Counted from the stretch's first letter, positions 19,807 to 29,005 are shown. The stretch is DNA of 64,000 nt from Furfurilactobacillus curtus (GCF_045862785.1 NZ_BQXO01000003.1:62001-126000), one strand, 5' to 3'. The notes: generated by a model not told the origin, from the letters alone. Translations and numbers: made by a program.

Positions 19807-20565
19807 CTATTTGTCAAATGTGCCAAGCTGATCAAGAATTTGTTGATAAAATATTTTCCGCGTCGCATCACCGCGAACGAGCTGGTCATTAATCTGTCCG
19901 TCTGCAATGAACATAATCCGATCACAGAAACTGGCCGAAAAAGGATCGTGGGTGACAAGTAAGACAGATACATGCTGCTTCTTGTTGATATCTGTCAACA
20001 AATCCAATAAATCGCGCGCCGATTTTGAATCAAGGGCTCCAGTTGGTTCGTCACCCATTACAATAGCCGGATGATGCACAATCGCACGGGCAGCGGCCAC
20101 ACGTTGTTTCTGTCCACCAGACAATTCAGCTGGATATTTATCTAACAGGTTGGCAATTGATAGGCTATATGCAACTTCTTCAACCGCCTTGCGGATTTCT
20201 TGTTTTGCTCGTCCCTGTAATGATAACGGTAACCCAATGTTTTCGCGGGCCGTTAAACTCTCCAGTAAATTGAAATCTTGAAAGATAAACCCGATTTCTT
20301 CGGAACGAAAATCTGATAATGACTTGCCCCGATACTGAGTGATTTCCTTGCCATTGACCTCAACGCTGCCACTAGTGGGTGTATCTAATGTTGACAACAA
20401 ATTTAGCAATGTCGTCTTACCAGAACCTGAAGCGCCCATGATGCCGACAAACTCTCCCTCAGCAACCGTCAGATCGATTCCTTTTAAAGCCTCATATTGC
20501 GTTTCATTTTTGCGTCCATATGTCTTGTGTAGATCAGCAACTTTAACAACTGGTGTCATTTGCAT
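19807..20565 (-). CDS. Bce-type ABC transporter ATP-binding protein
   Basis: A 252-residue ABC ATPase of the MacB/BceA class. Walker A GASGSGKTTLLN, Q loop FIFQDFNLLESLT, signature LSGGQKQRVAAARA, Walker B IVMGDEPTGALD and switch LVTHD are all intact. GGGAGGA lies seven bases upstream of the ATG. It precedes the FtsX-type permease, and the pair should form a complete detoxification transporter. Expression probably depends on the dyad-bearing promoter upstream. Confidence 0.87.
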   Translation of the reverse strand: MQMTPVVKVADLHKTYGRKNETQYEALKGIDLTVAEGEFVGIMGASGSGKTTLLNLLSTLDTPTSGSVEVNGKEITQYRGKSLSDFRSEEIGFIFQDFNLLESLTARENIGLPLSLQGRAKQEIRKAVEEVAYSLSIANLLDKYPAELSGGQKQRVAAARAIVHHPAIVMGDEPTGALDSKSARDLLDLLTDINKKQHVSVLLVTHDPFSASFCDRIMFIADGQINDQLVRGDATRKIFYQQILDQLGTFDK

Positions 20566-20581
20566 AAATGATTCCTCCCTC

Positions 20582-20643
20582 GGTTACCTATATGGTTAAT
20601 TACTTGTGTAACTAACCATATAGGTAACCCACCAAAAAGTCAA
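20582..20643 (-). promoter_or_regulatory. Promoter with a perfect 17-bp inverted-repeat operator upstream of the Bce-type operon
   Basis: On the minus strand TTGACT (20638-20643) and TATGGT (20615-20620) are 17 bases apart. A perfect inverted repeat with 17-base arms (20582-20598 and 20613-20629) and a 14-base spacer covers the -10 region and the transcription start. Each arm is itself a rough dyad of the form TTACC-TATA-TGGTTA. It looks like a paired operator, or a stable 5-prime mRNA hairpin. The binding protein is not encoded next to it. Confidence 0.7.
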
Positions 20644-20748
20644 CTCATTCATTCATAAATTCCCCTTAATCTATGCGTTGGCTCGCAGGTCCTCGCTACA
20701 GTCGATCGCCCCCTACATCTGTTAAAAAACTTAGTTAGCACCGATCGC

Positions 20749-20782
20749 AAAAAAAACGCTGCCGAATTTGGCAGCGAATTTT
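20749..20782 (-). terminator. Intrinsic terminator after recA
   Basis: A 7-bp GC-rich stem (CGCTGCC/GGCAGCG, 20757-20776) is followed on the minus strand by eight U. A T-rich run on the other side could let it work in both directions. Between here and 20644 I see nothing else. Confidence 0.9.
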
Positions 20783-20794
20783 TTGATCGATCAT

Positions 20795-21901
20795 TTAAAC
20801 ATCGAGAGATGTTTCACTCTCTTTTGACTTAGTTTTACTCTTATTAGCTTTACTATCGTCAGTCGTCGCCTTTTCATTATCAGACGTATCCGTCTCTTCA
20901 GCAACGCCATCCATGTGATAAGCCTGGCGGACTTTATCATAAATTTCTTGACGCATTTGTTCATGTTCGGCTGCTTCTAAATAAGCTTTAACGTTTTCGC
21001 GCCCTTGCCCGATTCGTTCGCCATTATAGGCGTACCAAGCACCAGATTTGTCAACAATATCCTTGTCAACTGCCATATCTAGCAATTCCCCAGATTGAGA
21101 AATCCCATGTCCATACATGATGTCAACTTCGGCCACTTTAAACGGTGAAGCCACCTTGTTTTTCACCACTTTAATCCGGGTTCGATTCCCCATCACTTCC
21201 GTGCCATCCTTTATTTGTTCAGCACGGCGAACTTCAAGACGAACAGTTGCATAAAACTTCAATGCTCGACCACCAGGTGTCGTTTCAGGGTTACCAAACA
21301 TAACCCCAACTTTTTCCCGAATCTGGTTGATAAAGATCGCAATCGTCTTGGTTTTGTTAATTGTTCCTGATAATTTACGCAACGCTTGGGACATCAAACG
21401 AGCCTGTAGTCCAACGTGAGCGTCACCCATTTCGCCTTCAATTTCAGCCCGAGGCACCAGTGCCGCCACTGAGTCAATGACAACAATATCAATGGCACCG
21501 GATGAAACCAGTGCATCAGTAATCTCTAAACCTTGTTCACCCGTATCCGGTTGCGATAACAATAAGTCGTCAACATTGACGCCAAGTGCTTCAGCATACT
21601 GAGCATCAAGCGCGTTTTCAGCGTCAATGTACGCAGCCGTACCGCCCTGCTTCTGTACTTCGGCAACAGCATGTAGCGCAATTGTCGTCTTACCGGACGA
21701 TTCAGGTCCGTACACTTCTACAATTCGGCCACGGGGAAAACCACCGACGCCAAGTGCATCATCTAACTTTAATGATCCCGAAGAAATCGTTGAAATTTGC
21801 GTGTTGGCATTTTCACCCAACCGCATGATAGATCCCTTACCAAAATTCTTTTCAATCTTCTTTAACGCAGCATCTAATGCTGTCTGACGTGCATCAGCCA
21901 A
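20795..21901 (-). CDS. recA: Recombinase RecA
   Basis: A 368-residue RecA that forms filaments on single-stranded DNA, drives strand exchange and triggers LexA self-cleavage. Walker A GPESSGKTT is at residues 65-73, and the L1/L2 loop regions are intact (MGDAHVGLQARLMSQALRK and the GNPETTPGGRALKFYA segment). The tail is Lys/Ser/Asp rich. It starts with TTG, eight bases after AGGAGG. A perfect SOS box and a promoter precede it, downstream of cinA. Confidence 0.98.
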   Translation of the reverse strand: MADARQTALDAALKKIEKNFGKGSIMRLGENANTQISTISSGSLKLDDALGVGGFPRGRIVEVYGPESSGKTTIALHAVAEVQKQGGTAAYIDAENALDAQYAEALGVNVDDLLLSQPDTGEQGLEITDALVSSGAIDIVVIDSVAALVPRAEIEGEMGDAHVGLQARLMSQALRKLSGTINKTKTIAIFINQIREKVGVMFGNPETTPGGRALKFYATVRLEVRRAEQIKDGTEVMGNRTRIKVVKNKVASPFKVAEVDIMYGHGISQSGELLDMAVDKDIVDKSGAWYAYNGERIGQGRENVKAYLEAAEHEQMRQEIYDKVRQAYHMDGVAEETDTSDNEKATTDDSKANKSKTKSKESETSLDV

Positions 21902-21939
21902 GGGCAGATCCTCCTTTAATCACGTAACCTAGTGACCCA

Positions 21940-21990
21940 ATCATACCGATTCAATTCAACAAAATCAAGCAAAAAGCGAACAAAAGTTCG
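21940..21990 (-). promoter_or_regulatory. recA promoter with perfect LexA box
   Basis: The box CGAAC-AAAA-GTTCG (21977-21990) is a perfect dyad match to the Gram-positive SOS consensus. It is directly followed by TTGATT (21963-21968) and TATGAT (21940-21945), 17 bases apart. recA can thus be induced separately from the upstream cinA gene, whose stop codon is only three bases from the box. Confidence 0.88.
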
Positions 21991-21992
21991 TA

Positions 21993-23243
21993 TTATTTTT
22001 CAGTTGGCAATGATCGTAAAATTAAATTCAATCCATTCATTACTGCCCGCCGGCGATTCAATTGGCGATCATCACTAAAATGAAATTCACGTGCGATCAC
22101 CGGCTGATTTAGCATTGAAAGTCCAATCCACACAGTGCCCGCCGGCTGACCTTCCAATGCCTCAGGACCAGCTACACCAGTAAACGAAATGCCAATATCT
22201 GTTTTTAACACGTGGCGCGCTTGTTGAGCCATCGCCTTGGCTGTCGCTTCACTTACCACCCCATGAGCCGCAATCGTCGCTTGGGGAACCCCAATTAGTT
22301 GTGTTTTTGCAGCGGCAGCATAAGTCACAAAGCCACCGGGAAAAATGGCCGAAACACCGGGAACTTCACCAATGGTGCTTTGAAATAACCCAGCGGTTAA
22401 ACTCTCTGCCGCCGTCAAGGTCAAATTAGCCTTAATGAGCCGCTTTATCACGACTTCGACCAGACTATTATCATCTCCGTAACCATACAAAAAATCGCCA
22501 ACTCGGGCCTTAACCTGTTGTTCAAGTTCATCTAAGCGCGCTTCATTGGTTTGGATAGAAGGGCCCGACGCCGTTAGCCGTAATGTCACCTCTGCGTCCT
22601 TAGCATAAGTGGCCAATGTTGGATTTGTTTGTTCACTGATCAAATCATCCAATTTTCGTGCCAATGCTGCTTCGCCGATGCCAAAAAAGCGTAACACACG
22701 AGAAGTTAAATGGTCTAATTGCAAATAAGTCTGTTTTAAAAGCGGCACTACTTCTGAGGAAAACATCGCCATCAATTCGCGTGGTGGCCCCGGCAACACC
22801 AAAAAATCGGCCCAATTTTCTTGGTGAATGAAATCGCCAACTGCCATTCCGGTAGGATTTGATAATGGGTGGCCCCCACTAATATACAGAGCTTGTAGAC
22901 GATCGCTATCTCCCATCAATCGATCGGACTGTTGATAGTGCAATTTTATTTTTTTTATGGCAATCTCATCTTCGACTAGCGTTCTGTCAAGATGCCGTGC
23001 CACAATTTGCTTCGTTAGATCATCTTTCGTTGGTCCTAGGCCGCCCATCACCACAACTAGGTCACTGCGTTGTTCTGCCAGCGACACAGCATCATCCAAT
23101 CGCGGGCCATTATCACCGACAACCTGCTGATGGAACACTGAGATACCAAGGTCAGCTAAACCACGCGCAACATAGCTCGCATTTGTGTTATCAATTTGTC
23201 CAAGTAAGATCTCCGTGCCCACTGCAATAATCTCTGCCTGCAT
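21993..23243 (-). CDS. cinA: CinA: competence/damage-inducible protein with NMN deamidase domain
   Basis: A 416-residue protein with an N-terminal MoCF-like domain (EIIAVGTEILLGQ; GGLGPTKDD; LPGPPREL) and a C-terminal PncC-type nicotinamide-mononucleotide deamidase domain (AAESLTAGLF; PGGFVTYA; GISFTGVAGP). It recycles NMN and, in streptococci, is co-expressed with recA during competence. GGAGGGAGAAAC precedes the ATG at 23243; the frame extends upstream to 23267 without a better site. It is immediately upstream of recA. Confidence 0.93.
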   Translation of the reverse strand: MQAEIIAVGTEILLGQIDNTNASYVARGLADLGISVFHQQVVGDNGPRLDDAVSLAEQRSDLVVVMGGLGPTKDDLTKQIVARHLDRTLVEDEIAIKKIKLHYQQSDRLMGDSDRLQALYISGGHPLSNPTGMAVGDFIHQENWADFLVLPGPPRELMAMFSSEVVPLLKQTYLQLDHLTSRVLRFFGIGEAALARKLDDLISEQTNPTLATYAKDAEVTLRLTASGPSIQTNEARLDELEQQVKARVGDFLYGYGDDNSLVEVVIKRLIKANLTLTAAESLTAGLFQSTIGEVPGVSAIFPGGFVTYAAAAKTQLIGVPQATIAAHGVVSEATAKAMAQQARHVLKTDIGISFTGVAGPEALEGQPAGTVWIGLSMLNQPVIAREFHFSDDRQLNRRRAVMNGLNLILRSLPTEK

Positions 23244-23315
23244 GTTTCTCCCTCCGACTAAACCCATTGAACAAAGTTTACATACGTATAAACTACCGAA
23301 AAGACATTTATAGTC

Positions 23316-23346
23316 ATTATAAAGCTTTTTCTCGTGTTTCTCGCAA
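23316..23346 (-). promoter_or_regulatory. Probable cinA promoter
   Basis: A consensus TATAAT (23316-23321) has TTGCGA 19 bases upstream (23341-23346), about 70 bases before the cinA start. The spacing is longer than ideal. The remaining gap between the pgsA terminator and this promoter (23347-23515) shows nothing I can name. Confidence 0.5.
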
Positions 23347-23515
23347 TTGTTCGCCTAAATCTATAAGTCTCAAAGACTCCTTTTCACGCCAACAAGCCCG
23401 CGAAAAAAGTAAAATCTAAATTTTGATCTCAGGCCGAATCAAATACGATCACAAGGCAGATTGATCTTGCTCTTATATTAAAAGTGTGGAAATTAGTCAA
23501 ATAACGCATAGTCTT

Positions 23516-23564
23516 AAAAAACGAATTTCAAACGATGAATAAACCATCATCATTCGAAATTCGT
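23516..23564 (-). terminator. Intrinsic terminator after pgsA
   Basis: A long imperfect stem (ACGAATTTC/GAAATTCGT at the base) ends in six U on the minus strand. It closes the ymfF-ymfH-rodZ-pgsA run. Confidence 0.8.
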
Positions 23565-23643
23565 CTTGAATACTCGTCACTGCCTAATTTTATGTGCGTT
23601 TCCGTTTTGCTTAGAAACTAGCTTTCTTTTGGTCTGTTAAGAG

Positions 23644-24228
23644 CTACTTAAAGCCATCACCGAAAACACTGCGATTCTGAACAAAATAATCAATCCCAGA
23701 GTAGATGGTGAAGAACAGACAAGTGTACAGCAAAATCCCAGCCATCGGCAGATGAATATTATTGAAGAAAACATTATTCAGCAATAATAAGATGATCGCT
23801 AACATCTGTGTCGTGGTCTTAATCTTGCCCGGATAGGCGGCTGCCATCACAGTACCGTTGTTTTCAACAATCAATAACCGTAGGCCAGTAATCGCCAGTT
23901 CACGACAAACAATAATTGCAATAACCCAGGCCGGTGCCTTTCCCATTTCAATGAGGACAACAAACGCAGTCATCACAAGCATTTTATCGGCCAATGGATC
24001 AGCAAATTTGCCAAAATTGGTAACTAAATGTTGCCCGCGGGCGATTTTGCCATCTAGCAGGTCGGTGAGTGAGGCCACGATAAAGATCACCGTGGCGATG
24101 ACATTCACTAATGGAATGGTCGTCCCCAACCAAATAACACTACCCCAATGGAACGGGACAGCCAAAATGATTAAGAAAATGGGAATTAAAATAATCCGAA
24201 AAACAGTTAATTTATTTGGTAAATTCAC
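23644..24228 (-). CDS. pgsA: CDP-diacylglycerol-glycerol-3-phosphate 3-phosphatidyltransferase
   Basis: A 194-residue membrane enzyme that makes phosphatidylglycerol phosphate, the first step to phosphatidylglycerol and cardiolipin. The CDP-alcohol phosphotransferase signature is complete: DGKIARG, then eight residues to GKFADPLADK. About five membrane helices are visible. It starts with GTG, seven bases after GGAGG. It lies between rodZ and cinA in the order usual for lactobacilli. Confidence 0.96.
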   Translation of the reverse strand: MNLPNKLTVFRIILIPIFLIILAVPFHWGSVIWLGTTIPLVNVIATVIFIVASLTDLLDGKIARGQHLVTNFGKFADPLADKMLVMTAFVVLIEMGKAPAWVIAIIVCRELAITGLRLLIVENNGTVMAAAYPGKIKTTTQMLAIILLLLNNVFFNNIHLPMAGILLYTCLFFTIYSGIDYFVQNRSVFGDGFK

Positions 24229-24289
24229 GAGTTAACCTCCAAGCAAAAAGTGCACCGCTCTCACTTAAGAGTAGGTACACTGCTCATTT

Positions 24290-25213
24290 CTATTTGGCCG
24301 CACTGGTAGCCGATTGCAATTGTAACGTCAAGACTCCAGTTGTGCCGGTTCCTTTAGTCAGATCAACTGCCTTGCCATTAATCGTTACCTTTGTCGCTGT
24401 CCGATTCCCAAAGGAAACACTAACACCAGTTGTTCCTGCTGGTAATGTTAATTCTTTATTCGTTCCGGTTGTAACGGTACCGACGTATAGTGCCCGACCA
24501 CCTGTTGGCGTAACTTGGATCCAAGAGTCAGCGCCCTTTGCTGTAATCGCAAGTTTGTTAGTCGCAGGTGCATTTTCAACTCGGTATGTGGCATTGGCAC
24601 CAGTCGTTGTCACTGGAACCAAAGTTTGTTTTGTATTTGCTTTAGTCGTCTCACTACTGGAAGAGCTTGAGCTCGACCGATTTGTCGAAGATGATGATTT
24701 ATGTGAACTAGCCGACTCAGTTTTGCTGGAACTAACGGCCACATGACTGCTCGAGACTGCACTATTATTGCTCGACTGACGACCACTACGAACAGCGAAT
24801 GCCCAGATTGTCCCTAAGATAATCACCACGATCACACTCACAATAATAATTGGCAGTAAACTACGTAAGCGATCCAATCCGGAGCTTTCTTGGCCGATTT
24901 TAGCGGTCTTAGGTTCACGAGTAGCAGGCTGTTCTTCGGTAACCGGCATTACATTTGTCGCAGCAGCCTGCGGCAATTGATCATTGTAATCCCTTAATAA
25001 TTCATCCCCATCCAAGCCCACTGTTTGCGCATACTGTTTAATAAACGCACGCACGTAAAAATCGCCTGGCAGTTCATCGAATTGGCCATCTTCAATCGCA
25101 ATTAAATATCGTCGTTGAATTTTGGTCGCTTGTTGGACATCATCTATCGTTAAACCTTTTTCACTGCGCGCTTCTTGCAGTTTTTGACCAATCGTTGGTG
25201 TTTCATCACTCAT
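24290..25213 (-). CDS. rodZ: RodZ-like cell shape protein (HTH and DUF4115)
   Basis: A 307-residue protein that in the RodZ family links MreB filaments to the elongasome. It has an N-terminal Cro-type helix-turn-helix (about 8-75, KLQEARSEKGLTIDDVQQAT), a single membrane helix (LLPIIIVSVIVVIILGTIWAF) near residue 125, a Ser-rich extracellular linker, and a C-terminal beta domain ending near the C-terminus. GGAG lies about ten bases before the ATG. The serine-rich linker is strikingly biased (about 45 residues). Confidence 0.88.
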   Translation of the reverse strand: MSDETPTIGQKLQEARSEKGLTIDDVQQATKIQRRYLIAIEDGQFDELPGDFYVRAFIKQYAQTVGLDGDELLRDYNDQLPQAAATNVMPVTEEQPATREPKTAKIGQESSGLDRLRSLLPIIIVSVIVVIILGTIWAFAVRSGRQSSNNSAVSSSHVAVSSSKTESASSHKSSSSTNRSSSSSSSSETTKANTKQTLVPVTTTGANATYRVENAPATNKLAITAKGADSWIQVTPTGGRALYVGTVTTGTNKELTLPAGTTGVSVSFGNRTATKVTINGKAVDLTKGTGTTGVLTLQLQSATSAAK

Positions 25214-25262
25214 AACGTTAAAACTCCATTTATTTTAAAATACGACGCAAGCCGCTATATTG

Positions 25263-25271
25263 AGTATAGCA
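25263..25271 (-). promoter_or_regulatory. Extended -10 promoter upstream of rodZ
   Basis: TGC followed by TATACT on the minus strand, about 50 bases before rodZ. The -35 region is weak. It would allow rodZ-pgsA to be expressed apart from the upstream peptidase pair. Confidence 0.5.
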
Positions 25272-25316
25272 TACCGAAAAGCCGATGTTCTGTATCGTCA
25301 AAAACCGCAAGGATTT

Positions 25317-26633
25317 TTAAAGATTACTGTTGGTTTCATCGGTTGGTAAAATATCAAATACACTAATACCAGCCGACTGAATCAGTTGAATGCCAACAGA
25401 TTGAACATCTGCCAATGTCATCGACTGAAGTATTGTCATTTCATCCATTAAATTGGCCTGGTCGAATAAGCGACCTTCGTAAGCATTGGCAATTGCTTCC
25501 ACCGAATTCATCATCATAATATGATGACCAATTGCTTCCCGTTTAACCAGTTCAAACTGTCGACTAGCTTGCTGATCAGTCAAATAATCGTCTGTGTGTT
25601 CAAGAACTGAAATAATCGCTTCCGAAAAAGCATTTGGATTAGTGGTATCGCTACTGATGGTCAGGAAATGAAATCCCCGCTCTAATGAAAAATCATAGTC
25701 AAAGCTATCATCAATAATGCCTTGATCGTACAAACTTAAATATGTTGGGCTAGTATCCGCAAATAAAATATCTAATAACATCGTCGCCGCCATGCGATAT
25801 TTCAAACCTGCCCGCCCTAATGGCACCTCGTCTAAACCACGCAAACCAACAATTGATTTTGGCATGGTCACATCTAGATGACGGCTTCGATATGGCAAAA
25901 TTTCCGTCGCATCGGCATTTTCAATCACGGTTCGATTGATCGGCTCTGATGCTGGAAATTCCTTAGTCGCTTGGTTTTCACGAATCCAGCTCATCATCTC
26001 ATTTGGTTCAAAGCCACCTACGATAAATAAATTCATATTGGATGGATGATAGAACGTTCGGTACGTTGTCATGAGTTGATCAGCAGTGATGTGACTAATC
26101 GAATCAACTGTTCCCGCAATGTCGATATGTACGGGTTCAGTTGGATATAAATTGCCAACGATGCCCATAAATAATTGCCAATTAGGATCATCGTCATACA
26201 TTTGAATTTCTTGTCCAATAATGCCTTTTTCCTTATCCACAGTTGCCGAAGTGAAATAAGGTGTTTGAACAAAGTCCAATAAGACATTTAGATTTTCGTG
26301 CAGATGCCGACTGGCAGAAAACAGATAACTCGTTCGAGTAAAACTGGTGAATGCGTTAGCATCTGCACCAAACTCACCGAATAAATCAAACGCATCATGA
26401 TCAGCCTTCTCAAACATTTTGTGCTCCAAGAAATGGGCGACGCCATCTGGGATCGTCATCACTTGATCACTGCCTCGTGGCACAAACATACGATCTGTTG
26501 ATCCAAAGTCAGTCGTCAAGACAGCATAAGTTTTATGAAAACCAGTCTTTGGTAATAGTTGAACTAATAACCCATTTGCCAGTGTTTCCTCAAACAACGT
26601 TTCTCCTAGTTGTTGATACTCGAGTCTCTCCAA
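25317..26633 (-). CDS. ymfH: M16-family zinc peptidase, YmfH-like
   Basis: A 438-residue insulinase-fold protein. The inverted zinc motif HFLEH is present (His67, Glu70, His71), with the distal Glu expected in the downstream helix, so this partner can be catalytic. It starts with TTG, six bases after GGGAGG. It follows the YmfF-like gene by 11 bases; the two M16 proteins probably form a heterodimer, as mitochondrial processing peptidase does. The substrate is unknown in this family. Confidence 0.88.
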   Translation of the reverse strand: MERLEYQQLGETLFEETLANGLLVQLLPKTGFHKTYAVLTTDFGSTDRMFVPRGSDQVMTIPDGVAHFLEHKMFEKADHDAFDLFGEFGADANAFTSFTRTSYLFSASRHLHENLNVLLDFVQTPYFTSATVDKEKGIIGQEIQMYDDDPNWQLFMGIVGNLYPTEPVHIDIAGTVDSISHITADQLMTTYRTFYHPSNMNLFIVGGFEPNEMMSWIRENQATKEFPASEPINRTVIENADATEILPYRSRHLDVTMPKSIVGLRGLDEVPLGRAGLKYRMAATMLLDILFADTSPTYLSLYDQGIIDDSFDYDFSLERGFHFLTISSDTTNPNAFSEAIISVLEHTDDYLTDQQASRQFELVKREAIGHHIMMMNSVEAIANAYEGRLFDQANLMDEMTILQSMTLADVQSVGIQLIQSAGISVFDILPTDETNSNL

Positions 26634-26644
26634 GGCTAGCCTCC

Positions 26645-27901
26645 CTAATTCGTCAATAAATACACGGTTGCTAGCGTGGCCAAACGCGCAACCATCGTGA
26701 CATCGGCGGGTGTCACTGCGTTAATGCCATTCACCCAATCCGCAACTGAAACCGTTTGTCCGGACAAATCATCAAGTAACTGACTACCAATCACCACCCG
26801 TGGGCTGTCTTGGGCCGCCTCTCGCGCATTAATGAGCGTTTCTTGAACTTGATGGAACCGCTGATCGCTGAACCGTCCCTCTGTCAGGTCAGCAAGTTGT
26901 TGAGCTATAATCGATTGAACCTGCTCAGCCTGTCGTCCGTCAATGCCAGTTTGAACCGTTAACGTTTGATTGAAAAAGTTGACACTAGAATTAGCATAAT
27001 AAGCTAAACTATGTTTTTCTCGCACATTAGTGAATAGCAATGATAATGGCGTTCCCCCAAATAAACCATTGAAAACTTGCGCTGGATAATACAGAGCTTG
27101 ACCATAATCTACAGGAAAATGATAAATCAAATCTAACTTTGCTTGCGTTAAACTTTCATGTTTGACGGCAGATTTTACCGATACCGCTGGTTTATTATGA
27201 TAAAAAAGACCGCTAATAGCTGGGGTCCGATCCGGTAATTGGAGTTTTGTGGCCGCTGTCCTAGCGCTAGCTTCCTCAACATCTCCGAGTACATAAATAT
27301 GAACCTCATCGTCCGTTACCATCTGCTGATACACATTGAACACTTCACTAGCAGTCAAACTAGCCACATCACTCAATCGCCCAGCACTCGGATAACCGGC
27401 AACAACCTCACCAAAGTGGAGTCGTTGAGCGGCTAATCGTGCGGCCAAGGCTTTATCTTCATCAACCGCCCGCAAAGCGACGGCTAAATTGTGTTGCTGC
27501 CGGGCAAACGTAACCGAATCAAAGGCTGGTAAACCGTTCTGTAACAAAGGGCGATTAATAACCTCATTCAAAAAATCAAAACCTGCTGTTAATAAATCCG
27601 GTTGGTCCGCCAAGTAACGTCCATTAGGCACTGTTAAGGCAAATTGAAATTGGGCTTGCTCACCGTTTTTAGTCACATTCGTACTGTAATTAGCGCCGTA
27701 CATATCACTCAAAACACTAGCTAAGTCCGTTTGTGTGGGATACGCTGCCGTACTCGTCTCTAGCAGATCAGCCAGCAATGAACGCGCGGTTAACGTGGAC
27801 AGCGATGCCGGTGAACTAAAGGTAACTAACGTGCTAATCGTTTTAAATTGGGTTGTTGGCAGAACGGTCAAATGAACGCCCGCTGCTAAATCAATGGTCA
27901 T
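26645..27901 (-). CDS. ymfF: M16-family peptidase-like protein, YmfF-like
   Basis: A 418-residue insulinase-fold protein without the HXXEH zinc motif at the expected place (the helix reads LLADLLETSTAAY), so it is likely the non-catalytic partner of the next gene. The C-terminal half keeps the M16 substrate-binding fold (REKHSLAYYANS motif). The start is ATG 27901 behind AAAGGTAGGCGGG. Upstream, 27902-28087 shows no firm feature. Confidence 0.85.
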   Translation of the reverse strand: MTIDLAAGVHLTVLPTTQFKTISTLVTFSSPASLSTLTARSLLADLLETSTAAYPTQTDLASVLSDMYGANYSTNVTKNGEQAQFQFALTVPNGRYLADQPDLLTAGFDFLNEVINRPLLQNGLPAFDSVTFARQQHNLAVALRAVDEDKALAARLAAQRLHFGEVVAGYPSAGRLSDVASLTASEVFNVYQQMVTDDEVHIYVLGDVEEASARTAATKLQLPDRTPAISGLFYHNKPAVSVKSAVKHESLTQAKLDLIYHFPVDYGQALYYPAQVFNGLFGGTPLSLLFTNVREKHSLAYYANSSVNFFNQTLTVQTGIDGRQAEQVQSIIAQQLADLTEGRFSDQRFHQVQETLINAREAAQDSPRVVIGSQLLDDLSGQTVSVADWVNGINAVTPADVTMVARLATLATVYLLTN

Positions 27902-28092
27902 CAATCCCGCCTACCTTTCATCTTCATTGTCATTGATTCATCTTAGCTGAAAATGCGTGGGAACACAATGCTGGACATGTCCGTCAGCTGATGAATTAGG
28001 GATCACCAAAGATCTGTTCATATCTTGATCAATCAAGGCCGAGAGCGAAAGTAAAAACTAAATCTGATTTTCAAAAACCAAATTGTCAAAAT

Positions 28093-28126
28093 ACGGGACA
28101 TAAGTCACCACTGACTTATGTCCCGT
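28093..28126 (-). terminator. Intrinsic terminator after the predicted histidine ABC operon
   Basis: A perfect 15-bp stem with a 4-base loop, followed on the minus strand by ATTTTG. The U run is short but the stem is very stable. Confidence 0.8.
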
Positions 28127-28154
28127 TCTATTAGTTCGTATTCATCTTTAACGT

Positions 28155-29003
28155 TTACTTAACTAAACTATCGGCATCACGGCCAAACCATTTATGGTTA
28201 ATCCGTTGCAACTGTCCATCCTTAGCCACCGCATCTAAACCTTGGTTTATTTTATTTCGCAGGGTAACATCTCCTTTACGCAGGCCGACTGCATAATCTT
28301 CCCCTGCAAATTGACCCACAATGGTTCGATAAGCCGCCGGATTGTTTTCATGTTTGATGTAATAGTCCGCATAAACTTGATCAATTAAAAGTCCTTGAAT
28401 CCGATCGGCATTTAAGTCAATGAACGCGTCATTAAATGTGTCATATTGAACTGGCGCACCTTTAATGTATTGTTTCAATAGCTTAGGTTGCGCGTTGACC
28501 AGCGACTGACCAGAGGACCCAGTTTGCACGCCTAAAATTTTGCCACGCATTTGCGAAAATTGCGTGATGTTTTGTGAACGTCTGGTGACTAGTACTTGGT
28601 GATTACGTAAGTAAGGCTCGGAAAACGCAACTTTTTTTGCTCGTTGCGGGGTCACCGTATAACCATTCCAAATTGCGTCGATCGTACCATTACGCAACTC
28701 AGTTTCTTTCATCGACCAATCAATCGTTTGAAAATCAACCTTAATGCCATAGCGAGCAAATACTGCCCGAGCTAAGTCCACGTCATAGCCCACCAACTGT
28801 CCGTCCTTTTGACGAAATCCCATTGGGACAAAACTATCATCTAGTCCAATCACAATCTTATGACGTCGTTCAATTCGCGACCATGTGTCCTCATGATCAG
28901 CTCGCCAGGTGACACTCTGGCAGCCTGTTAACGACAGCAAACTACCTAATAATGCGATCAGGATCAGCCATCGCCACCAAATCCGACGCAATCTTCTTTG
29001 CAT
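28155..29003 (-). CDS. Amino-acid ABC transporter substrate-binding lipoprotein (predicted histidine)
   Basis: A 282-residue extracytoplasmic binding protein. The N-terminus has an Arg-rich start, a hydrophobic stretch and a lipobox LTGC with Cys28 as the lipid anchor. The mature part is of the polar amino-acid family (GYDVDLARAVFARYG; KVAFSEPYL; GVQTGSSGQ). It is the last gene of the permease-ATPase-binding-protein operon, two bases after the ATPase. Histidine is inferred from the CAC specifier in the T-box leader; the protein itself does not prove it. Confidence 0.85.
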   Translation of the reverse strand: MQRRLRRIWWRWLILIALLGSLLSLTGCQSVTWRADHEDTWSRIERRHKIVIGLDDSFVPMGFRQKDGQLVGYDVDLARAVFARYGIKVDFQTIDWSMKETELRNGTIDAIWNGYTVTPQRAKKVAFSEPYLRNHQVLVTRRSQNITQFSQMRGKILGVQTGSSGQSLVNAQPKLLKQYIKGAPVQYDTFNDAFIDLNADRIQGLLIDQVYADYYIKHENNPAAYRTIVGQFAGEDYAVGLRKGDVTLRNKINQGLDAVAKDGQLQRINHKWFGRDADSLVK

Positions 29004-29005
29004 AT

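Noticed and set aside
23283..23291. Possible ComX/cin-box (TACGTATG) upstream of cinA
   Set aside because: It differs from TACGAATA at two positions, is part of a TACGTA palindrome, and a normal TATAAT promoter lies further up.
23341..23356. Possible LexA box upstream of cinA (CGAAC-AATT-GCGAG)
   Set aside because: Only the left half matches the dyad.
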